A stretch of 35,065 bases of DNA from Flammeovirgaceae bacterium (GTDB lineage Bacteria > Bacteroidota > Bacteroidia > Cytophagales > Cyclobacteriaceae). Made by a program: the position numbers and the translations under genes. A model generated the notes under the pieces. It was not told the DNA's origin, made no database searches, and saw nothing but the letters and a program-made list of their open reading frames with translations. The stretch is taken from positions 1 through 35,065 of the forward strand of contig JAJTGY010000040.1 in the NCBI GenBank assembly GCA_021298015.1. The letters are read 5' to 3'. Within the stretch, counting starts at the first letter, position 1. Each line of letters begins with the position of its first letter. Below, piece by piece: positions 22,202 through 31,630 of the stretch.

Positions 22202-22858
22202 ATGCTGCGTCTCGTTTTGTTTTTCGTACCGTTGTCTGTTGTGGCACAGGTCAAAGAGATTCCCATCTCCGGGAAGGTGATCAACCTGGCTACGGGCAAG
22301 GCAGTGAAGGCACGGATTACCTACAAGAGTATACCCACCGGAAGCATATCCGGCACATTCTACGACAGCGTGTTCAACTTCCCGGTCTTTGGTACGGCCA
22401 AGTATCAGATCACCGCCCAGGCCGAGGGTTTCATTCCACGTTCCATCATCATGGATCCCCGCGAGATCGGAAGTCGGACCGCGCTAACGCGCAATATTGA
22501 GTTGACACAGGAAGGAAACACTTTTCGGTTGACGCACCTGAATTTTGCTCAGGGCAAGGCGGTCATTCAACCTGACTCATTTGAAGAACTTGACGAACTC
22601 GCAGCCCTGATGAACGACAACAAAAAGATGGTCATTCAACTGGAGGGTCATACCGACAATCTCGGCCGGGCGGACCTAAATCAGAAATTGTCCGAAGACC
22701 GCGTGGAGGCTGTTAAAAAATACCTTGTCGGCAAGGGGGTCGGCAAAGATCGGGTCAAGACAAAAGCGTTTGGAGGCACCCAACCCCTCTCGAACGAGGG
22801 CACACCGGAAGCTCGCGCGCTCAACCGCAGGGTGGAGATTCGCGTTTTGGAAGATTAA
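22202..22858 (+). CDS. OmpA-family peptidoglycan-associated protein
   Basis: The start ATG 22202 gives a signal peptide MLRLVLFFVPLSVVAQ; the protein is then about 218 residues. A beta-rich N-terminal domain (ISGKVINLATGKAVKARITY) resembles a carboxypeptidase-regulatory (CarboxypepD_reg) fold. The C-terminal OmpA domain starts near residue 115 with LNFAQGKAVIQPDSFEELD, LEGHTDNLGRADLNQKLSEDR and ends with GTPEARALNRRVEIRV. The Asp of GHTD and the Arg near the end (LNRRVEI) are the usual diaminopimelate-binding residues. It likely links the outer membrane to the wall. Confidence 0.9.
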   Translation: MLRLVLFFVPLSVVAQVKEIPISGKVINLATGKAVKARITYKSIPTGSISGTFYDSVFNFPVFGTAKYQITAQAEGFIPRSIIMDPREIGSRTALTRNIELTQEGNTFRLTHLNFAQGKAVIQPDSFEELDELAALMNDNKKMVIQLEGHTDNLGRADLNQKLSEDRVEAVKKYLVGKGVGKDRVKTKAFGGTQPLSNEGTPEARALNRRVEIRVLED

Positions 22859-22898
22859 CGTTGACCACACCGGTGCCCTTTTCTTTCTGCGGGCAGTT

Positions 22899-24083
22899 TC
22901 AGTCTGCGATATCGATCATTTTGTAGTGCGCCAGCTTTCTGAATAATTCTGCACTGGGTCGCGGAGTTCGATCCTTCGTTTCCCAATCACAGGCATACAG
23001 ACCGAATTTGCACGAAGGCCCGAGGTGCCACTCAAAATTGTCCCACGTGCTCCACCAAAAGTAACCGCGAATGTCAATTCCATCAGCCATCGCCTGATGA
23101 ACGACTGAGGCATAGTCTGCGATGGCCTTTGACCGCAGCACATCATGACTGTCAGCCACACCGTTCTCGGTAATAATGAAGGGCTTTTTGTACTTTTTCC
23201 AGTATCGGTCGAGACACTCGCGCAATCCGGCCGGGTAGTACTCCCACATGTCGTCATGTGGGCGTCCGAGTTTCTTCATCTTTTCCGGTGTTTCCACAAA
23301 GGTGATCGGCAGTGGATCGTGACCAATACGGGCGTAATAACTCATTCCGAAAAAATCAACCCGCTCAAAATGCGAAGGAATAAAGTCCATAAACCACCAG
23401 TCGGCCAGCCCGGCTGTTACCCATCCAAGCGGGTTTTCGGCAGATAGGATGGCTGCGTTATGCGAAATACCTACGGGCTTCTGGGGGAAATGTTTTTTCA
23501 GTAACCGATAGGCCTTGTTGTGCGCCCGCCCAAGATTTTGGACTACGGTGGCGGCCAAATAGGGATTCTTTTTGAACGGGGGGAAAAAACCGGTAACCCA
23601 CCCGTAGCTGGCATACACGTTGGGCTCGTTGAACGTATTCCAGATGTCAGCGTATTCACCAAATTCCTCGACCACTTTCGCACAGAAATCCAACCACAAG
23701 TCCACGTTCTCCTTTTTCTCCCACCCGCCAAGGTTCGCAAACCATACCGGGTTGGTGAAATGGTGAAGCACCATCATAATGCGAACGTTGCGTTTGCGAA
23801 GGCGTTTTAAAAACCGGTGGTACTCCGCACAGCTCTTTTTATGTAGTTTTTTTCCGGGCCCCCGTTGCAGTTTGCTCCACATCAGCCCCATGCGATACCA
23901 GGGCGCCAGATGGGCAATCAGGTCGGCATCCTCTTTCCACCGAATTTCATGATCGGTTGTACGGTCGAAGCGCTCGCCATCCTTGGCAATAACTCCTTGC
24001 CAGTCGTGGGCAAAGGCCGTTTCGATCTGCGCAGCGGCTGTGCTGGTTCCAAAAATGAAATCGTTTGGAAATTGAAGGCGCAT
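22899..24083 (-). CDS. Glycoside hydrolase family 1 (beta-glucosidase-like)
   Basis: The 394-residue protein has the GH1 catalytic pair: the acid/base Glu153 in NTFNEPN and the nucleophile Glu306 in FIITENG. Conserved early and late regions include FGTSTAAAQIE, HHFTNPVWF and YFWWSTWDNFEW. It lacks a signal peptide and is shorter than the usual 440-480, with trimmed loops. It begins at ATG 24083, whose A is the last base of the upstream M15 gene's TGA (TGATG). The two are thus probably translated together. The substrate is unknown; hydrolysis of beta-glucosides or galactosides in the cytoplasm is likely. Confidence 0.88.
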   Translation of the reverse strand: MRLQFPNDFIFGTSTAAAQIETAFAHDWQGVIAKDGERFDRTTDHEIRWKEDADLIAHLAPWYRMGLMWSKLQRGPGKKLHKKSCAEYHRFLKRLRKRNVRIMMVLHHFTNPVWFANLGGWEKKENVDLWLDFCAKVVEEFGEYADIWNTFNEPNVYASYGWVTGFFPPFKKNPYLAATVVQNLGRAHNKAYRLLKKHFPQKPVGISHNAAILSAENPLGWVTAGLADWWFMDFIPSHFERVDFFGMSYYARIGHDPLPITFVETPEKMKKLGRPHDDMWEYYPAGLRECLDRYWKKYKKPFIITENGVADSHDVLRSKAIADYASVVHQAMADGIDIRGYFWWSTWDNFEWHLGPSCKFGLYACDWETKDRTPRPSAELFRKLAHYKMIDIAD

Positions 24084-24850
24084 CACAGCATGCTGCCCGC
24101 CACTGCTGTGTTTTCCTCCAGCAGTTCGCGCATCTGATGCTCGTCCCATTGGTGCCACCACTGCCGCAGTTCCGCAATATCGGCTTGCAGGCAGGGATAC
24201 AATTGAGCGTTCGGTACCCGCGGCATCATACCCAGGGCCAGGTGACTACTGCCGAGCCCGCCCGTCCATTCAAAGTGGCCGGGGTCATAGAGATGCCGCC
24301 AGCGGCCACCCCAGCGCAGGCCCAGTTTTTCGCCCTCGAGGCCCACCCTTCGCCATAGCGTTCGATTGTCCCACTGCGCCACGGAATCAATCATGGGCAC
24401 CACATCAATGGCCAGTCCATACTGATGTTTAGACCGGCCTGCTTTGCTGCGGGTATATTTCTTACCCATTGCCTTGTATTCGTTTTGCTTACTGGGGGAG
24501 CGGTACGTTTCTACGATCGCGAGCTCGATCCCCTTTTTTTTGCAGTTGCGAATCAGCAATTGAACGCGGTCGCGGAAGTAGGGATGGAGGGCTGATAAGT
24601 CGGCCACCATTGTGAGTTGCCCTCGGTTTTTCCCAAACGCGAAATTGGAAACCGTTTTCCAGGCGAAAGGCATGGCGGGTTCAGATGGATCGGGCAGGGG
24701 CAGCGGCTCTGCGCGTACAAAGGTACCGGCCAGGTCAACATGCAACTCGAGGTGCTCGTCTGCATAGGGCGGCACCTGTGCGTTGGACACTTCTGCGAGT
24801 AACCAAAAGGCCCCCAAAAATGACAAAAACCGTAGGTTCACACTTTTCAC
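24083..24850 (-). CDS. M15-family peptidase (D-Ala-D-Ala carboxypeptidase-like) with signal peptide
   Basis: The protein is about 255 residues from GTG 24850, with signal VKSVNLRFLSFLGAFWLLAE and NAQ. The M15 metal-binding pattern is seen as SKHQYGLAIDV (His and Asp) with the second His in PGHFEW, plus the preceding ETYRSPSKQNEYKA. It probably cleaves peptidoglycan cross-link peptides, similar to phage-like L-alanyl-D-glutamate endopeptidases. The C-terminal 40 residues are Trp-rich (LRQWWHQWDEHQM). It overlaps the next gene by one base (TGATG). The start follows a -7 element by four bases, suggesting leaderless mRNA. Confidence 0.82.
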   Translation of the reverse strand: MKSVNLRFLSFLGAFWLLAEVSNAQVPPYADEHLELHVDLAGTFVRAEPLPLPDPSEPAMPFAWKTVSNFAFGKNRGQLTMVADLSALHPYFRDRVQLLIRNCKKKGIELAIVETYRSPSKQNEYKAMGKKYTRSKAGRSKHQYGLAIDVVPMIDSVAQWDNRTLWRRVGLEGEKLGLRWGGRWRHLYDPGHFEWTGGLGSSHLALGMMPRVPNAQLYPCLQADIAELRQWWHQWDEHQMRELLEENTAVAGSML

Positions 24851-24854
24851 GGTG

Positions 24855-24862
24855 CAAAAATA
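24855..24862 (-). promoter_or_regulatory. -7 element for the M15 peptidase gene
   Basis: On the - strand TATTTTTG (plus 24855-24862) matches TAnnTTTG and stands four bases before GTG 24850. No clear -33 element was found. It lies between the SDR gene end (24874) and the M15 start. Confidence 0.45.
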
Positions 24863-24873
24863 GAGATTCTGCA

Positions 24874-25575
24874 CTACATGCCCCGCACCGAAGACATGCC
24901 GCCATCCACCGCCAGGATTTGCCCCGTTACCCAAGCCGAATCGGGCGTTAGCAAAAACCGCGCAGCAGTGGCAATGTCATCGGCATTTCCCACGCGCTTG
25001 AGCGGGTGGCGGTCGCCTGAGGCTTTTCGTTTTTCTTCCGATGTCAGCAGCCGGCCCGCCAACGGTGTGTCGGTTAATGACGGAGCCACGGCATTGACCC
25101 GAATGACGGGGGCAAACTCGGCTGCCAGCGATCTGGTGATCCCTTCAAGGGCACCTTTTGCGGCTGAAATCGAAGCATGAAACGGCATACCCTGTGATGC
25201 GGCTACCGTACTGAAGAACACAATGGATGCTCGGGGGCTTGCCTTCAGTTTTGGCAGCAAAGCACGGGTGCACCGCACCGCACTCAAAACGTTTAGTTGA
25301 AAGTCATCAAGAAACTCGGCATCCGATAGACGGTGAAAGGGTTTTAGATTAATGCTGCCGGGGCAATAGGCGAACCCATCTAAGGCATCGGGAAGTGCAA
25401 GGGCAGCGGCATCGCCCGTCAAGGCATCAAAAGCCAGATGGTACGCGCGCGGCTCGCCTGTCAACCGCCTCGAGGCTGTCCATACCTCATGCCTACGTTC
25501 AATTAATTGTTGGGTCAAGGCCAAACCAATGCCTGAGGTGCCCCCGATAATAAGATATTTTCCCTGTTCGTTCAT
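24874..25575 (-). CDS. SDR-family oxidoreductase without the usual catalytic Tyr
   Basis: The 233-residue protein has the dinucleotide-binding motif GGTSGIGLA at about residues 10-18 and the strand AYCPGSI that replaces the usual NNAG. The catalytic Ser is in FFSTVAA. The YxxxK motif is altered: the Lys is kept in SAAKGALEG, but the residue four before it is Ile (HASISAAK), and no Tyr lies near. The C-terminal PSLTDTPLAGRLL and DSAWVTGQILAVDGG are typical. NADPH binding is likely; classical dehydrogenase chemistry is doubtful. The start is ATG 25575. Confidence 0.83.
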   Translation of the reverse strand: MNEQGKYLIIGGTSGIGLALTQQLIERRHEVWTASRRLTGEPRAYHLAFDALTGDAAALALPDALDGFAYCPGSINLKPFHRLSDAEFLDDFQLNVLSAVRCTRALLPKLKASPRASIVFFSTVAASQGMPFHASISAAKGALEGITRSLAAEFAPVIRVNAVAPSLTDTPLAGRLLTSEEKRKASGDRHPLKRVGNADDIATAARFLLTPDSAWVTGQILAVDGGMSSVRGM

Positions 25576-25622
25576 CTTTGCCGAATTTTGCACGAACAAC
25601 ACAGGTTGCCCTTATTTGTTTC

Positions 25623-26312
25623 ATGACGGAAGAGGAAAAAAACAGACGATTGATTGCCTTTCTGGAGCAATACGTAACGGAACACAAGCGAAGCTTTATG
25701 AATCGTGTGCTTGAGCAGCGCACACGCCATGTTACCGTGGTGATGGAGGATATTTATCAGTCGCAGAATACCAGTGCAGTAATCCGCACCTGTGAATGTC
25801 TGGGGCTTCAGGAGGTGCACATTGTGGAGAATTACAGCAAATACGGAACGAATAAGAAAGTCCTGAAGGGGTCACAATACTGGATTGATCTGGTTCGGCA
25901 CAAGTCGCGATCGGCCGATAATGCCCGGGCCTGTCTCCGTCAACTCAAGGAGCAGGGGTATCGCATTTTGGTAACCGATCCATCGCCCGATGGTGTTTCA
26001 ATACATGACGTGGATGTGGATACGCGCCTGGCGCTGGTCATGGGTAACGAGCAACGCGGTATTTCAAACCAGGCATTGGCGATGGCCGATCAAAAGGTTC
26101 ACATTCCGATGTTCGGGTTTACCGAGAGTCTGAACATTTCGGTAAGCACGGCCATTTGTCTGAGCACATTGCTGGCCAAACTCCGGCAACGTAACGATGT
26201 GGCCTGGCATTTGTCGGATGAAGAGCAGATTCGCATTCGGTTGAAATGGCTGCGCAACGTGGGTAAGCGCTCCGATCTTCTGGAGCGTGAGTTTTTGAAG
26301 TCCATTTCGTAA
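25623..26312 (+). CDS. SpoU/TrmH-family RNA 2'-O-methyltransferase
   Basis: The 229-residue protein has the three SPOUT motifs: NTSAVIRTCECLG (motif 1), LALVMGNEQRGIS (motif 2) and FTESLNISVSTAICLSTLL (motif 3, in the knot). The N-terminal segment (residues 1-40, RLIAFLEQYVTEHKR) and a C-terminal helical extension rich in Arg (KLRQRNDVAWHL, RIRLKWLRNVGKRS) fit TrmH-like tRNA Gm18 enzymes. The start was set at ATG 25623 since it gives the typical N-terminus and drops a TTG-started extension. Substrate is uncertain: tRNA or rRNA. The end overlaps the -7 element of the next gene. Confidence 0.85.
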   Translation: MTEEEKNRRLIAFLEQYVTEHKRSFMNRVLEQRTRHVTVVMEDIYQSQNTSAVIRTCECLGLQEVHIVENYSKYGTNKKVLKGSQYWIDLVRHKSRSADNARACLRQLKEQGYRILVTDPSPDGVSIHDVDVDTRLALVMGNEQRGISNQALAMADQKVHIPMFGFTESLNISVSTAICLSTLLAKLRQRNDVAWHLSDEEQIRIRLKWLRNVGKRSDLLEREFLKSIS

Positions 26313-26317
26313 ATTTG
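26310..26317 (+). promoter_or_regulatory. -7 element for the SanA/YdcF-family gene
   Basis: TAAATTTG at 26310-26317 matches TAnnTTTG; it begins at the TAA stop of the methyltransferase gene and ends 21 bp before ATG 26339. No correctly spaced -33 element was seen. Confidence 0.4.
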
Positions 26318-26338
26318 CTTGGCATTAAATGAATCTGA

Positions 26339-26983
26339 ATGTGGGGGAAGCGTTTGCTGAGGTGGGGTAGTGTCGCAGGGGTTGTGATGGTGGCGTTTGT
26401 TTTTGCTGCCAATATCTGGATTATCGGGAGTACGCACCACCAGGTTATTACAAATGTTGATGATTTGCCGGCACAGCACGTAGCTCTTGTTCTGGGTACC
26501 AGTCACCGGCTGGCCAATGGCTCGCCCAATCCCTTTTTTTACAACCGCATTGAAGCGGCTGCATCGCTGTATGCTCAGGGGAAGATTACGCATGTGCTGG
26601 TGAGTGGCGACAACCGCACGCAGTACTACAACGAACCGGTGGAAATGAAGAAAGCGTTGGTGAGGGAAGGCGTTCCGGATTCTGCCATTACGCTGGACTT
26701 CGCTGGCCTACGCACACTGGATTCCATTGTTCGCAGCAAAGAAGTTTTTGGACAGCATAAGCTCGTCATCATCACCCAACCGTTTCACAGCTATCGTGCC
26801 CTGTTTATCAGCCAGTACTATCAAATTGATGCCGTAGCGTTGGTGGCCGAGGAGCCCCGCAATCATCCGGCCCTGCAGGTGCATTGGCGCGAGTACCTGG
26901 CGCGAACAAAGGCCGTGCTGGATCTGTACGTGCTGAAAACAGGACCCCGTCATATAGGCCAGCGGGAGCCCATTCGCATTTAA
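26339..26983 (+). CDS. SanA/YdcF-family (DUF218) membrane-anchored protein
   Basis: The 214-residue protein has one N-terminal helix (residues 9-30, VAGVVMVAFVFAANIWI). The DUF218 domain follows: HVALVLGTSHRLANGSPN, YNRIEAAASLYAQGKI, VLVSGDNRTQYYNEPVEM and KLVIITQPFHSYRALFIS. SanA-type proteins affect barrier function and vancomycin tolerance at high temperature in E. coli; the reaction is not settled. The sequence lacks the long C-terminal part of some YdcF members. It is followed by a 53-bp gap with a weak GCGGTG/CACCGC hairpin. Confidence 0.87.
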   Translation: MWGKRLLRWGSVAGVVMVAFVFAANIWIIGSTHHQVITNVDDLPAQHVALVLGTSHRLANGSPNPFFYNRIEAAASLYAQGKITHVLVSGDNRTQYYNEPVEMKKALVREGVPDSAITLDFAGLRTLDSIVRSKEVFGQHKLVIITQPFHSYRALFISQYYQIDAVALVAEEPRNHPALQVHWREYLARTKAVLDLYVLKTGPRHIGQREPIRI

Positions 26984-27036
26984 ACAGGTATTAGGCGGTG
27001 GGGCGTGTAACCGTTCACCGCAAATAATCGTTAATT

Positions 27037-29559
27037 TTGAGATTCAATTTTTTTGCATTGAAAGCATTTCCCCGGTTTATTCTCCTTTTTGCCATGGGGC
27101 TACCCTTTTGGCAGGCGTATGCGCAGGAAACCATAGTAAAAGGAAAGGTGACGGATGTCAATTCCGGTGATCCGATTCCTTTTGCCAACGTGGTTTTCAA
27201 AGGAACATCCGTAGGCACAACTACGGATTTTGACGGGAACTACCTTATCCGAACCAATAATCCAACCGATACCCTTCAGGTGTCGTACGTGGGATATCTG
27301 CTCAAGACAAAACCAGTGAAGAAAGGAATAACCCAGATCATCAACTTCCAATTGGACGAGGAGCGCACGTCCTTACAAGAGGTGGTGGTGTATGCCGGAG
27401 AAAATCCGGCCTTCGACATTCTCCGAAAAGTAGTACGCAACAAGGCCCGGAATGATAAGCGCAAGTTGACCGCTTACGAATACGACACCTATACCAAGAT
27501 CGAGGTAGATGTGGATAAGATAAGCGAAGAACTTCGTGAACGAAAGATCATGAAGAAGATCACGGCCGTGCTGGACAGTGTGGATCGTATTGCAGGGGAA
27601 GATGGCAAGCCGATCCTGCCGCTGTTTATTACGGAAGCGGTGTCAAAGGTGTATTACCGGGATGCACCATCGCTGAAGAAAGAGCACATCCTCAAATCGA
27701 AGATCAGTGGAGTAGGAGTGGAGGATGGATCGTTGGTGACGCAGGTCATCGGCTCCTCCTTTCAGGAGTACAATTTTTACGAAAACTGGTTGACGATTCT
27801 TAGTAAGGAATTTGTATCTCCTATCGCGGATAGTTGGCGGCTGTATTACGATTACGACCTCACGGATAGCCTGACGCTGGGAGGCGATTTTTGTTACCAA
27901 CTCGACTTCTTTCCGAGAAGCCCGCAGGACCTCGCATTTGCCGGCACCCTTTGGATTACCAAAGAGCATTACGCCCTCAAACAAATCGATGCTACCGTGG
28001 GTGCACAGGCCAACATCAACTTTGTGGAGAAGATCAAGATACAGCAAGAGCTACAAAAGACGGAGTTGGGGTACTGGCTGCCGGTGAAAAACCGGGTGTT
28101 GATTGATGTGGGTGAATTGTCGAAGAACTCAGCCGGGATGTTGGCCAAGTTCTACACCAGCAACCGGAATTTTGTGGTCAATCAGCCGCGCCCGCCTGCT
28201 TTCTACGAGCCGCCAATCCTCACGGCTGAGAATGCCCTTCAGCCGGAGCCGGATGTAACGTGGGATACCCTGCGTCACGAACCGCTCACGTCAACCGAAA
28301 AGAACGTGTACCGTATGATCGACACGCTCAAAAACATTCCGGTTATTCGAACGTATACTGAAATTATTAAAACGCTGGTGAGTGGTTACTTCGAAGCCGG
28401 TAAGGTGGATGTTGGACCTTATTTGGCACTTGCATCCTGGAATACGATCGAAGGCGTTCGCCTCCAGGCTGGTTTGCGTACCAATGCTAATTTCAGCCGC
28501 AGGTGGGTGTTTGCCGCCCAGTTGGGATACGGATTTGACGACCAGCGGGTAAAGTACTTTGCTTCTGCGCAACGAATTCTGTCCCGTGACCGGTGGACCA
28601 CGCTAACCCTAAGCGCCCACCGCGACTTGGGTAGGATCGGCATTGATGAAGACAACCTGGTAGACAATCCCATCTTCCTGGCCGCATCGCGCTGGGGAAA
28701 TTTCAGACGGGGCTACTACAGCTACGACAACCGGCTAACGTTTAAGCGCGAGCTATTCAAAGGTTTTTCAGGTAAAGTGATGGCCCGCTACTTCACCTTT
28801 GAACCTACGTTTGCGTTTGGGTATGTCGCTAACTTGGAAGATGTCAATTCACCGGTAATCGATCAATATCAGTCGGCTGAGGTGGTGCTGGAATCTCGGT
28901 ATGCCCGCGATGAACTGTTCCTGCAAAACGACAACGAGCGCATCAGCCTGGGCACCAATAAATGGCCGGTCATTACGCTTCGTTATACCCGTGGCTTCAG
29001 TGGTGTTATGAGCAGCGATTTTGATTACGATAAGTTGCGGCTGTCGGTCACGAAACGTATGGCGGCCGGCACGCTGGGCGCGGGCCATGTCACGTTGCAG
29101 AGCGAATATGTTTTCAATACGATCCCGTACCCGCTGCTTTCGCTTCACCTGGGTAACCAAACCCCCATTTACTCACCCGTCACCTTTAACCTCATGAATT
29201 TTGGCGAATTTGTGAGTGACCACTATACATCCCTGCAGTATCGCCACTATTTTGAGGGATTCCTGTTTAACCGCGTGCCGTTGCTGCGAAAGCTCAATTG
29301 GCGTATGCTGGCGACCGCCAATGTGTTGGTGGGTGGCATGCGCGACTCCAACCAGGCCTTGATTGCTGCGCAAACTCCGGATGGCGAACCTACCTTGCTG
29401 CCGGGGTTCCTGGACAGCCGGCCCTATGTGGAATTGGGCTATGGAGTGGAGAACATCTTCCGCTTTCTTCGTGTTGACTTTGTGCACCGCCTGACGTACC
29501 TCGATCGTCCGGATGTTCGTAACTTCGGTATCCTCTTTACCGCGCAGTTCCAACTGTAA
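27037..29559 (+). CDS. DUF5686 outer-membrane protein with CarboxypepD_reg-like N-terminus
   Basis: The 840-residue protein has a signal peptide ([16 protein letters not shown]), an N-terminal carboxypeptidase regulatory-like domain (about residues 32-115, [39 protein letters not shown]) and then the DUF5686 region ([45 protein letters not shown]). The C-terminal 300 residues alternate strand-like aromatic stretches, as a beta-barrel would, and the last residue series is [11 protein letters not shown]. The start is uncertain: TTG 27037 gives a 30-residue signal, TTG 27058 gives 23. ATG 27094 leaves too short a signal. The role is unknown; relatives are widespread in Bacteroidota outer membranes. 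Confidence 0.85.
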   Translation: MRFNFFALKAFPRFILLFAMGLPFWQAYAQETIVKGKVTDVNSGDPIPFANVVFKGTSVGTTTDFDGNYLIRTNNPTDTLQVSYVGYLLKTKPVKKGITQIINFQLDEERTSLQEVVVYAGENPAFDILRKVVRNKARNDKRKLTAYEYDTYTKIEVDVDKISEELRERKIMKKITAVLDSVDRIAGEDGKPILPLFITEAVSKVYYRDAPSLKKEHILKSKISGVGVEDGSLVTQVIGSSFQEYNFYENWLTILSKEFVSPIADSWRLYYDYDLTDSLTLGGDFCYQLDFFPRSPQDLAFAGTLWITKEHYALKQIDATVGAQANINFVEKIKIQQELQKTELGYWLPVKNRVLIDVGELSKNSAGMLAKFYTSNRNFVVNQPRPPAFYEPPILTAENALQPEPDVTWDTLRHEPLTSTEKNVYRMIDTLKNIPVIRTYTEIIKTLVSGYFEAGKVDVGPYLALASWNTIEGVRLQAGLRTNANFSRRWVFAAQLGYGFDDQRVKYFASAQRILSRDRWTTLTLSAHRDLGRIGIDEDNLVDNPIFLAASRWGNFRRGYYSYDNRLTFKRELFKGFSGKVMARYFTFEPTFAFGYVANLEDVNSPVIDQYQSAEVVLESRYARDELFLQNDNERISLGTNKWPVITLRYTRGFSGVMSSDFDYDKLRLSVTKRMAAGTLGAGHVTLQSEYVFNTIPYPLLSLHLGNQTPIYSPVTFNLMNFGEFVSDHYTSLQYRHYFEGFLFNRVPLLRKLNWRMLATANVLVGGMRDSNQALIAAQTPDGEPTLLPGFLDSRPYVELGYGVENIFRFLRVDFVHRLTYLDRPDVRNFGILFTAQFQL

Positions 29560-29579
29560 AGCGCTTCATCCATTTCGGC

Positions 29580-29587
29580 TATATTTG
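29580..29587 (+). promoter_or_regulatory. -7 element for thrS
   Basis: TATATTTG at 29580-29587 matches TAnnTTTG and is 16 bp before ATG 29604. The -33 position shows only a weak CTG. It lies in the short gap after the DUF5686 gene. Confidence 0.5.
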
Positions 29588-29603
29588 CAGCCTTATTGTC
29601 GAT

Positions 29604-31541
29604 ATGAGTCAGGTAAACATCACACTGCCCGATGGAAGCATTCGTACGTTTCCCTCCGCGGTGAAAGGAATCGAGATTGCGCAAAGCATAAGCGAAGGTT
29701 TGGCCCGTAATGCACTTGCCATTGAAGTGAATGGAGAGATTTGGGATTTGTCGCGGTCCATTCAACAGGATGCCGCAATACGCATCTTTACATGGAACGA
29801 TAAAGGCGGCAAGTACACCTTTTGGCACTCATCGGCTCACCTGCTGGCCGAAGCGCTCGAAGCGCTTTACCCGGGCGTGAAGTTTGGTATCGGGCCACCG
29901 ATTGAAAATGGTTTTTATTACGATGTCGACCTGGGCGATCGCGCCTTTGGGGAAGAAGATCTGCTGGCGGTAGAGAAGAAGATGGCCGAGTTGGCAAAAG
30001 CAAATAACGCGTTTCAGCGCAGCGAGGTAAGCAAGGCCGATGCCATCGGTTACTTCACGCAGAAGCAGGATCCCTACAAGGTTGAATTATTGAACGATCT
30101 GGCTGATGGTAGCATCACGTTTTACAAACAGGGTAACTTCACGGATTTGTGTCGCGGTCCGCACATTCCCCACACCGGACTGATTAAGGCGATCAAGCTT
30201 ACCAATGTGGCTGGCGCGTATTGGCGCGGGAACGAAAAGAACAAAATGCTCACGCGCATTTATGGCATCACCTTCCCCAAGCAGAAAGAACTGGAAGAAT
30301 ACATTCATCTGCTGGAGGAGGCGAAAAAGCGCGACCACCGCAAACTGGGTAAAGAGTTGGAACTGTTTGCGTTTTCGGAAAAGGTTGGCATGGGCTTGCC
30401 GTTGTGGTTGCCGAAAGGCACCATTTTGCGCGAGCGCCTGGAGCAGTTCATGCGCAAGGCACAGGTAAAGGCCGGCTACGATCCCGTAGTAACGCCCCAC
30501 ATTGGCGGCAAGCAGTTGTACGTCACGTCCGGGCACTATGAGAAGTACGGCAAGGATTCGTTTCAACCGATCCATACCCCGGATGAAGGTGAGCAGTTCC
30601 TTTTGAAGCCCATGAACTGCCCGCATCACTGCGAGATTTATAAAGTGAAGCCGCGCTCGTACAAAGATCTGCCGATTCGCCTGGCGGAATTTGGCACCGT
30701 GTACCGCTACGAGCAAAGCGGAGAATTACATGGCCTTACGCGCGTGCGCGGCTTCACGCAAGATGATGCTCACATTTTCTGCCGGCCCGATCAGGTAAAG
30801 GAGGAATTTGTGAAAGTAATTGATCTTGTGCTGTTTGTTTTCAAGTCTTTGGGATTCGAAAATTATACGGCCCAGGTATCGTTGCGCGACCCCGACAATA
30901 AATCCAAATACATCGGGGCCGATGAACTGTGGGAGAGGGCCGAGCGTGAGATTCAGGAAGCAGCCGATGAGCGTGGATTGAAGACGGTAGCCGTCAAGGG
31001 CGAGGCCGCCTTTTACGGGCCCAAGCTGGACTTTATGGTCAAGGATGCCCTGGGGCGAAGCTGGCAGTTGGGTACCATTCAGGTGGATTACAACCTGCCG
31101 GATCGCTTTGAACTGGAGTACATTGGCTCCGACAACCAGCGCCACAGGCCTGTGATGATCCACCGCGCTCCGTTCGGTTCCATGGAACGGTTTGTAGCCG
31201 TGTTGATCGAGCATTGCGCGGGCAACTTCCCGCTTTGGCTTGCCCCCGAGCAAATCGCGGTTTTACCCATTTCCGAAAAGTTCAATGACTACGCGAAGCA
31301 AGTGCTGGATACCCTGAAAGACCGGGATATTCGAGGCTTTTTGGATGACCGGGACGAAAAAATTGGCCGGAAAATTAGGGATGCGGAAGTAAGCAAGGTG
31401 CCCTATATGCTGATTGTGGGCGAAAAAGAGGCAGCCGAAGGGAAAGTGGCCGTGCGAAAGCACGGTGAGGGCGACAAAGGCGCACTATTGCTCTCGGAGT
31501 TTGCCAGCCAATATGCCAGCGACTTCGCAATGCCCTCTTGA
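29604..31541 (+). CDS. thrS: Threonyl-tRNA synthetase
   Basis: ThrRS attaches threonine to its tRNA. The 645-residue protein has the full layout: TGS domain (residues 1-62), SAD editing domain ([17 protein letters not shown] from about 74, [11 protein letters not shown]), class II core with motif 2 ([21 protein letters not shown]) and motif 3 ([12 protein letters not shown]), and a C-terminal anticodon-binding domain ([15 protein letters not shown]). The zinc site is visible as Cys339 in KPMNCPHHC with the later His residues in HGLTRVRG and MIHRAP. The ATG at 29604 is well placed after the -7 element. Confidence 0.97.
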   Translation: MSQVNITLPDGSIRTFPSAVKGIEIAQSISEGLARNALAIEVNGEIWDLSRSIQQDAAIRIFTWNDKGGKYTFWHSSAHLLAEALEALYPGVKFGIGPPIENGFYYDVDLGDRAFGEEDLLAVEKKMAELAKANNAFQRSEVSKADAIGYFTQKQDPYKVELLNDLADGSITFYKQGNFTDLCRGPHIPHTGLIKAIKLTNVAGAYWRGNEKNKMLTRIYGITFPKQKELEEYIHLLEEAKKRDHRKLGKELELFAFSEKVGMGLPLWLPKGTILRERLEQFMRKAQVKAGYDPVVTPHIGGKQLYVTSGHYEKYGKDSFQPIHTPDEGEQFLLKPMNCPHHCEIYKVKPRSYKDLPIRLAEFGTVYRYEQSGELHGLTRVRGFTQDDAHIFCRPDQVKEEFVKVIDLVLFVFKSLGFENYTAQVSLRDPDNKSKYIGADELWERAEREIQEAADERGLKTVAVKGEAAFYGPKLDFMVKDALGRSWQLGTIQVDYNLPDRFELEYIGSDNQRHRPVMIHRAPFGSMERFVAVLIEHCAGNFPLWLAPEQIAVLPISEKFNDYAKQVLDTLKDRDIRGFLDDRDEKIGRKIRDAEVSKVPYMLIVGEKEAAEGKVAVRKHGEGDKGALLLSEFASQYASDFAMPS

Positions 31542-31569
31542 AAGGGTAAAAATTCGTTTTCAGGCCAAA

Positions 31570-31600
31570 TTTGCAGGATTGCGGATTTGTCCGATATTTG
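31570..31600 (+). promoter_or_regulatory. Promoter for infC-rpmI-rplT
   Basis: TTTG (31570-31573), a 19-bp spacer and GATATTTG (31593-31600, one mismatch to TAnnTTTG) give an exactly spaced Bacteroidota promoter between thrS and infC. It would allow the infC-rpmI-rplT group to be expressed apart from thrS. Confidence 0.55.
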
Positions 31601-31630
31601 CACCCTGTTTTTAAAACTTATACCCAATAA

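Noticed and set aside
26995-27021. GCGGTG/CACCGC hairpin after the SanA-family gene
   Set aside because: The loop is 15 nt and no T-run follows, so it is not a convincing terminator.
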